A stretch of 10,114 nucleotides of DNA from contig RGBZ01000025.1 in assembly GCA_009919365.1 (NCBI GenBank), positions 1 to 10,114 on the forward strand, read 5' to 3'. The stretch is from a bacterium. GTDB lineage: Bacteria; Chloroflexota; Limnocylindria; Limnocylindrales; Limnocylindraceae. The notes beneath the pieces were generated by a model that was given only the letters and a program-made list of their open reading frames with translations, did no database searches and was not told where the DNA came from. The position numbers and the translations under genes are program-made. Shown in pieces: positions 6,285 to 10,114 of this stretch (positions are counted from its first letter, which is position 1; each line of letters begins with the position of its first letter).

Positions 6285-7978
6285 TCCAAACTCACGAGCA
6301 CCCGTTCGATTGGCTGACCGCCACGCTGCAGGTCAACTTCAACCCCAGCAATGGCGCCACGCGCGGCGCTCACAAACTCGGCGGCCTGTTCCTCAGAAAC
6401 ATCGGCACCGACGTAGAGGGTGATGAGCTCCGCCGACTGCCCTGCAAGTGCCGCAACGATTGACTCAACGTCGGTGCTCCCCGTTGCGATAATCCCGTCG
6501 ACTGGGTCGAGCGCCATGATCTGCCCAGCTTTCACCGAAACACCACGAACAACGGCGTCGCGCACAGCCTCAACGACGCGGAACGTTCGCGCTGAGACTC
6601 GAGCTGCCTCCATGCGAGGGACAAGCTCCTCAAGCGAGAGTGACGGGTCCCACGAGAGAAGTGCGGCGATCCCCTCCGCGGCATTACGTGTTGGGATCAC
6701 CACAACTTGTGCCGCAGAGAGGTCAGCCGCTTGTCGAGCTGCCAACACGATGTTGCTGTTGTTCGGCAGAACCACAACGAACTCGGTACCAGCATGGGCG
6801 ATCGCCGAGGCGATCTCCGCGGCTGATGGATTCTCCGTCTGGCCGCCGTGAACGATCTGCGATGCGCCGGCCGAACGCAAGATATCGCCAAGGCCTGTAC
6901 CCGCGGCGACGGCGACGATGGATGTTCCGCGCCCAAGCGACGAAGCGGCCGGGCGTTGGGAAACGGCGAGGGGTCCATCGGCCAACTGATTGAACGCAGC
7001 ATGCCCCGTTGCTCGCTCAGCACTCTGCTGATCGAGGTTTTCAACCGTTACGGCGCGAACATCGCCAAGGCTGATGCCATACGCCAAGACCTCATCCGGG
7101 CGCAGGTTATGCACGTGAACCTTGCAGGTCCCTTCATCGCCCGCAACCAGTACGCTCTCTCCGATCGTCTCTAGGTAGGCGCGAATGGCGGCAAGATCTA
7201 GCGGAATAGTGGGCGAGCTCAGGATGAAGACTGTCTCGTAGCCAAACTCTGTGGGAGGCGATTCGACGAGCGCAGCTGGTGCTGCGGCGACGGGTTCCGA
7301 CGATGGGCTTGAGGCACTACGACGCTCAGCCTCCGCGCTGCCACGTGACGGCGCAACCGACGGAACATTGGCAATCCCCTCGAGGATCAGTTGCAGCCCT
7401 GCGCCACCAGAATCAACCACACCAGCTTCTCGGAGAACGGCTAGGAGGGTCGGAGTCTTCTCTACCGAGACGCGCGCGGTCACGGCAATGCTCTCAAGGA
7501 ATGGTCGCAGTTCCGACGCCTCAACGGACTCCTTCATTGCGGCAGCGGCTACCTCCCGCGCAACGGTGAGGATTGTCCCCTCGGTTGGCGTTGCTACCGC
7601 GGAGTAGGCGTGGAGCACGCCGAGAGAGAGGGATTGCGCGATCTCCGTTGCCCGAGCGCGCTGACGCCCGCGGACCGCCTGCGGAAGTCCGCGGAGAATC
7701 TGGGAGAGGAGTACACCTGAATTCCCTCGGGCGCCAAGAAGTGCACCTCGCGCGACTGCCGCGCTCACCTCGTCAATGGCGGTCACTCCGGTTGCCAGCG
7801 ACGCGTCGCCCTCTGCGATGGCGGCCTTCAGGGTGGCCAGCATGTTGGTTCCTGTGTCGCCATCTGGCACAGGGAAGACGTTTAAGGCGTTTACCTCGTC
7901 GACCCGGCTCTCCAGGCGGTCGAGCCCCGATCGGAGGGCCGCCATCAGCTCGACGCCGTCCCAGCTCTTGCGGTTCAC
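6281..7978 (-). CDS. fakA: DAK2-domain fatty acid kinase, FakA/YloV family
   Basis: In Firmicutes FakA phosphorylates fatty acids bound to FakB, giving acyl-phosphate for PlsY; no fakB is in the window. It has 565 residues from GTG 7976-7978. The N-terminal DhaL kinase domain has NVFPVPDGDTGTNM (about 33-46, Mg-binding aspartates), RGALLGARGNSGVLLSQ (about 77-93) and VVDSGGAGLQL. A Ser/Ala-rich linker follows, then a middle domain with EGTCKVHVHNLRPDEVL and a DegV-like C-terminal domain with IVHGGQTENPSAAE and VVLPNNSNIVLAA. Start: an upstream in-frame GTG at 8069-8071 exists, but it has no Shine-Dalgarno and adds 31 non-family residues; GTG 7978 precedes the conserved part and has GAAGGG 10 bases upstream. 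That GTG overlaps the stop of a 16-codon leader ORF. The context with plsX and acpP supports a lipid role; YloV was earlier only called DAK2 phosphatase/kinase. Confidence 0.92.
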   Translation of the reverse strand: MNRKSWDGVELMAALRSGLDRLESRVDEVNALNVFPVPDGDTGTNMLATLKAAIAEGDASLATGVTAIDEVSAAVARGALLGARGNSGVLLSQILRGLPQAVRGRQRARATEIAQSLSLGVLHAYSAVATPTEGTILTVAREVAAAAMKESVEASELRPFLESIAVTARVSVEKTPTLLAVLREAGVVDSGGAGLQLILEGIANVPSVAPSRGSAEAERRSASSPSSEPVAAAPAALVESPPTEFGYETVFILSSPTIPLDLAAIRAYLETIGESVLVAGDEGTCKVHVHNLRPDEVLAYGISLGDVRAVTVENLDQQSAERATGHAAFNQLADGPLAVSQRPAASSLGRGTSIVAVAAGTGLGDILRSAGASQIVHGGQTENPSAAEIASAIAHAGTEFVVVLPNNSNIVLAARQAADLSAAQVVVIPTRNAAEGIAALLSWDPSLSLEELVPRMEAARVSARTFRVVEAVRDAVVRGVSVKAGQIMALDPVDGIIATGSTDVESIVAALAGQSAELITLYVGADVSEEQAAEFVSAARGAIAGVEVDLQRGGQPIERVLVSLE

Positions 7979-8025
7979 CGCAGGGAGACCCTTCTCACCA
8001 CTCGGATACGCTCGCTTCGAATCAT
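7975..8025 (-). CDS. Candidate 16-residue leader ORF upstream of fakA
   Basis: ATG at 8023-8025 is placed 5 bases after the best ribosome binding site of the window (AAGGGAGGGAG, 8031-8041). It encodes MIRSERIRVVRRVSLR, with 6 Arg in 16 residues and no similarity that I recognise. Its TGA (7975-7977) overlaps the GTG start of fakA as GTGA, the same overlap type used at fakA/recG. The strong Shine-Dalgarno is not in register with any fakA-frame start codon, which is why I think the leader is translated. It may couple or meter fakA translation. The alternative is that one base is wrong here and this ATG is the real fakA start. Confidence 0.45.
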   Translation of the reverse strand: MIRSERIRVVRRVSLR

Positions 8026-8030
8026 CTGGG

Positions 8031-8041
8031 CTCCCTCCCTT
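8031..8041 (-). promoter_or_regulatory. Strong Shine-Dalgarno for the leader ORF
   Basis: On the minus strand AAGGGAGGGAG is highly complementary to the anti-Shine-Dalgarno end of 16S rRNA and lies 5 bases before the ATG at 8025. No ATG, GTG or TTG of the fakA frame is at a usable distance, so this site decides in favour of translation beginning in the leader frame. Confidence 0.6.
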
Positions 8042-8072
8042 AGCCGAGCCTGGGCAAGGCTTCGGACGCACC

Positions 8073-8081
8073 TGCTACGAT
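8073..8081 (+). promoter_or_regulatory. Possible extended -10 element for rpmB
   Basis: TGCTACGAT fits the extended -10 pattern TGnTAnnnT and sits 58 bases before the rpmB start, leaving a 5' leader of about 50 bases. No good -35 box is seen 17 bases upstream. Read on the other strand the same bases give TATCGT, a weak -10 pointing to fakA, so a shared bidirectional promoter is conceivable. Evidence is motif-level only. Confidence 0.3.
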
Positions 8082-8138
8082 ACGGCACGAACGACGGGCG
8101 TGTCCCACTGGGCGCCCCACCACGTAAGGAGATTAGAC

Positions 8139-8333
8139 ATGGCTCGCTTCTGCACCCTCTGCGGCAAGGACTCGATCGCGGGATTCAACCCCCAGTCGGT
8201 CGGGATGAACCGTGTCCGTGCACACCGCCGCTTCCGCGCCAACCTGCAGCCAACCGTGATCGCCGTCGGAACGACGACGAAGCGTGTTCTGGTCTGCACC
8301 CGCTGCCGACGCACGGCCAGCAAGGGCGCCTAA
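8139..8333 (+). CDS. rpmB: 50S ribosomal protein L28, zinc-binding type
   Basis: A 64-residue bL28 of the large subunit. Start MARFCTLCGKDSIAGFN and the second half NLQPTVIAVGTTTKRVLVCTRC match the family. Cys pairs at 5/8 (CTLC) and 53/56 (CTRC) mark the zinc-binding C+ form. ATG at 8139-8141 has AAGGAG (8126-8131) 7 bases upstream. It is the only plus-strand gene: divergent from fakA, convergent with rpe. The rpmB-fakA neighbourhood is conserved in Firmicutes, where both genes point the same way and yloU (Asp23 family) lies between; here yloU is absent and rpmB is inverted relative to fakA. Confidence 0.97.
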   Translation: MARFCTLCGKDSIAGFNPQSVGMNRVRAHRRFRANLQPTVIAVGTTTKRVLVCTRCRRTASKGA

Positions 8334-8340
8334 GCCGACC

Positions 8341-8358
8341 GCGACCCTAACGGGTCGC
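8341..8358. terminator. Hairpin between convergent rpmB and rpe
   Basis: GCGACCC and GGGTCGC pair perfectly over 7 bp with a 4-base loop (TAAC). It begins 7 bases after the rpmB stop and includes the rpe stop codon (8347-8349), so it lies at the 3' end of both convergent transcripts. Its position suits a bidirectional terminator, but neither side has a T-tract, so efficiency is uncertain. Confidence 0.5.
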
Positions 8359-9027
8359 CGACTCCCGGATCGCCCGAACCGCCCCACCCATACCGGTCGG
8401 GCCCTGCGCCGAGAAGAGGGCGCTACCAACGACCAACAGGTCTGCACCAGCTGCCGCCGCGTCGCCCGCCGTTGTCGCGTTGATGCCGCCATCAACATGG
8501 AGTGGCAAGGGGTGGCCATCTCGCTCGCCGATCAGTGTGCGAATTGCGGCTATGCGCCGTGCAGCCTCGGGTCGATACGACTGCCCACCAAATCCTGACT
8601 TGACGGTCATGACGAGGGCAAAGTCCAGCGCATCACGGAAAGAGGTCAGCGACTCAATTGGTGTCTCAGGGTCAAGTGCGAGCCCGGCGCGAGCGCCCCT
8701 ATGGCGAATCGCATCAAGCGTTGCGCGGTGCTGGTCTGGCGCCTCGACGTGAATCGCAACCGATTCGCAGCCAGCGTCAACGTAGCGTGTCGCCCAGAGC
8801 CCTGGCGAGAGAATCATGAGGTGCGCATCGAACGGAAGTTTGGTAACCGAGCGCAACGCCTCTACGGTCGCAAGGCCAAAGGTAAGATTCGGTACGAAGT
8901 GACCATCCATGATGTCGAGATGGATGCGGTCAACACCCGCCGCCTCTGCCGCCTGCACCGCCTCGCGAAGTGCACCAAGATCGGCATTCAAGATGCTCGC
9001 GGCGATTTCGATGCGTGCGCCACTCAT
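8347..9027 (-). CDS. rpe: Ribulose-phosphate 3-epimerase
   Basis: Interconverts ribulose 5-phosphate and xylulose 5-phosphate in the pentose phosphate pathway. It has 226 residues, a complete TIM barrel: IAASILNADLGAL (8-20), HLDIMDGHFVPNLTFG (36-51, metal and catalytic H36 and D38), DAHLMI (67-72, H69), ALVMTVKSGFGGQSY (137-151) and HVDGGIN (177-183, catalytic D179). The phosphate loop usually reads MTV(N/E/H)PGFGGQ; here it is KSG, a mild oddity (Pro to Ser). ATG 9025-9027 overlaps the rlmN stop as ATGA and no strong Shine-Dalgarno is seen, which suggests coupling. In Firmicutes prpC, prkC and rsgA lie between rlmN and rpe; here the two are adjacent. Confidence 0.97.
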   Translation of the reverse strand: MSGARIEIAASILNADLGALREAVQAAEAAGVDRIHLDIMDGHFVPNLTFGLATVEALRSVTKLPFDAHLMILSPGLWATRYVDAGCESVAIHVEAPDQHRATLDAIRHRGARAGLALDPETPIESLTSFRDALDFALVMTVKSGFGGQSYRPEAARRIAAIRTLIGERDGHPLPLHVDGGINATTAGDAAAAGADLLVVGSALFSAQGPTGMGGAVRAIRESATR

Positions 9028-10037
9028 GCATCACCGCCTAGAGGCCCTGACGGGGCGATTGGCTGCGTGGTGCGCTGGCCCTGCAACGCGGCGGCGCTCG
9101 CCGCTACCAGCAGCTCACGTCGACGGGCAACAGCGATCGGCGTTGGAGCCCCAGCCCTCTCGGCGGCGAGCTGCCCACATGCTGCACCCGCTTCGCGTCC
9201 GCGATTGCGACGCACGGTGACGGTAAGCCCAGCGGCCCGGAGCTGATTGGCGATCTGCTCGATGCGCTCAAGCTTGGACTCTTGCCATGGAGTGTGTGCC
9301 ACGGCGTTCATGGGGATCAAGTTGACGTGCGCACCGCTCCCCCGAAGAAGGGCAGCGAGCGCCGCCGAATCCTCGGGTTGATCGTTGATGCCGTCGATCA
9401 TCGTTACCTCATAAGTGGTTCGGCGCCCTGTCGCACGGGAGTGACCGTCGGCGGCGGCGATCACCGCCTCTACAGGCCACTTGCGATTGAGGGGGCCCAT
9501 TCCCATGTAGACCACGTTCGTCAACTCGCGATTTTCGGTACGGAGGATCTGTCGTGCAATCCGCACCTGGTCTTGGATCTCGCCCGCGCTGAGATTGCGG
9601 GTGAAACCGAGTTCGCCCGTTGCGCAGAATGGGCAGCCAACCGCGCATCCAGCCTGGCTCGAAACACAAACGGTGGCACGTGGCCCTGAGCCGCGGCGTG
9701 GGTCGGCGGGAGAACGCATCAGCACCGCCTCAACCTTCGCGCCATCGGAGAGGGTGAGCAGCAGCTTCGTCGTCGCGCCATCTTCCGCCTCTTGACGCTC
9801 GACCTCATCAAAGGCGCTAAAGCGGATCTCTTTCGCGAGGCGCTCTTGGAGTGGCTTGCCGAGTGTGGTCACCTCGCTCCAGGAGGTGGCCACGGAGCGC
9901 CATGCGCCATCGAGAATCTGCGTGACCCGGTATGACTCAGCACCCAGGTCGCTGACCCGCGCCGCGAGTTGATTCACGCTGAGGTCAGAGAGGCCGAGCG
10001 GTCGCTGCGATCCCCCGGCTGGCACTGCTTCTTTCAT
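9024..10037 (-). CDS. rlmN: Dual-specificity RNA methyltransferase RlmN with internal in-frame loss
   Basis: Radical AdoMet enzyme that makes 2-methyladenosine at 23S rRNA A2503 and in some tRNAs. The [4Fe-4S] motif CAVGCPFC (C131, C135, C138) follows C124 in VCVSSQAGC, and the methylated catalytic Cys is C287 in AACGQLA. FTRNLSAGEIQDQV and NVVYMGMG are typical. Right after MGMG the family continues with E-P-L-x-N and, about 67 residues later, with (V)PLNRKWP; here MGMG is joined directly to PLNRKWPVEAVIAAA (junction 9494/9495). The lost block normally contains the S-T-x-G and S-L-H-A AdoMet-site strands of the barrel, so this product should not fold or act as RlmN. The reading frame is kept. 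Length is 337 residues, against about 384 in E. coli. ATG 10035-10037 has GGGAGAA (10045-10051) 7 bases upstream. Confidence 0.93.
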   Translation of the reverse strand: MKEAVPAGGSQRPLGLSDLSVNQLAARVSDLGAESYRVTQILDGAWRSVATSWSEVTTLGKPLQERLAKEIRFSAFDEVERQEAEDGATTKLLLTLSDGAKVEAVLMRSPADPRRGSGPRATVCVSSQAGCAVGCPFCATGELGFTRNLSAGEIQDQVRIARQILRTENRELTNVVYMGMGPLNRKWPVEAVIAAADGHSRATGRRTTYEVTMIDGINDQPEDSAALAALLRGSGAHVNLIPMNAVAHTPWQESKLERIEQIANQLRAAGLTVTVRRNRGREAGAACGQLAAERAGAPTPIAVARRRELLVAASAAALQGQRTTQPIAPSGPLGGDA

Positions 10038-10114
10038 TCTGCGATTCTCCCACGGGCGGCGAGTTCCCCTTGACGCCCTCGCGCGAACTCCCCTCCCGTC
10101 ATGCTCTTGCCGCC
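10034..10114 (-). CDS. 3' end of an unassigned ORF entering at the right edge
   Basis: One minus-strand frame is open from the window edge to TGA at 10034-10036, where the stop overlaps the rlmN ATG as ATGA, the coupling seen at other joints of this region. Visible residues end EFARGRQGELAARGRIAE. I do not recognise the product with confidence. The G-R-x-G-E-x-x-A-A string recalls the N-terminus of YraN/UPF0102 nuclease-like proteins, but a stop would then follow far too early. The rlmN frame is also open to the edge, so this may be chance. Confidence 0.3.
   Translation of the reverse strand, partial: GGKSMTGGEFARGRQGELAARGRIAE

Noticed and set aside
7979..8071. fakA starting at the in-frame GTG 8069-8071
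   Set aside because: It would add 31 residues with no family character and has no ribosome binding site. GTG 7976-7978 precedes the conserved DhaL sequence and has GAAGGG upstream.
10059..10095. Inverted repeat GAGTTC/GAACTC near the right edge
   Set aside because: The arms are only 6 bp with an 18-base loop, in a probable coding region with no other sign of a terminator or operator.
1..10114. Search for CRISPR arrays, tRNA genes, insertion sequences, toxin-antitoxin or phage genes
   Set aside because: No direct-repeat array, cloverleaf, transposase motif or terminal inverted repeat was seen. Nearly every base is assigned to a housekeeping gene.

Overview
The window is a dense, GC-rich bacterial housekeeping region, almost all of it coding on the minus strand. 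No mobile element, phage gene, CRISPR array, tRNA or rRNA is visible. In transcription order (descending coordinates) it reads: 3' end of an unassigned ORF, rlmN, rpe, then, after the plus-strand gene rpmB, fakA (DAK2 family), recG, rsmD, coaD, yceD (DUF177), rpmF, plsX, nusB, acpP and the first two thirds of rnc. This is a variant of the order known from Firmicutes (rlmN...rpe-rpmB...fakA-recG...plsX...acpP-rnc), with rsmD-coaD-DUF177-rpmF and nusB placed inside. FakA, zinc-type L28 and L32, DUF177, high GC and many GTG starts suggest a Chloroflexota-like or other monoderm-related lineage. That placement is inference and cannot be settled from this stretch.

Region 1 (8347-10114): rlmN and rpe are joined by an ATGA overlap, and rlmN may be coupled in the same way to an ORF entering from the right edge. 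Region 2 (7975-8358): rpmB is the only plus-strand gene. It converges on rpe over a small perfect hairpin and diverges from fakA across about 160 bases that hold a possible promoter and a 16-codon leader ORF with a very strong Shine-Dalgarno. Region 3 (1-7978): a compact operon-like block, many of whose genes overlap by 4-8 bases. It joins phospholipid precursor supply (FakA and PlsX both make acyl-phosphate, AcpP carries acyl chains), CoA synthesis (CoaD; CoA donates the arm of ACP), ribosome and RNA maturation (RsmD, L32, NusB, RNase III) and DNA repair (RecG).

The most striking observation is that three genes lack an internal block although both flanks are well conserved. PlsX lacks about 60 residues with a frame change near 1722-1735. 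DUF177 lacks about 45 residues with a frame change near 2846. RlmN lacks about 67 residues, in frame, at 9494/9495. Three such losses in 10 kb, one in a usually essential gene, point first to an assembly or consensus artefact, but a real decay or recombination event cannot be excluded from sequence alone. Separately, the RNase III gene has Ala where the family has a metal-binding Asp. I see no clearly new system. The leader ORF, the RNase III substitution and the deletion cluster are the leads worth checking.
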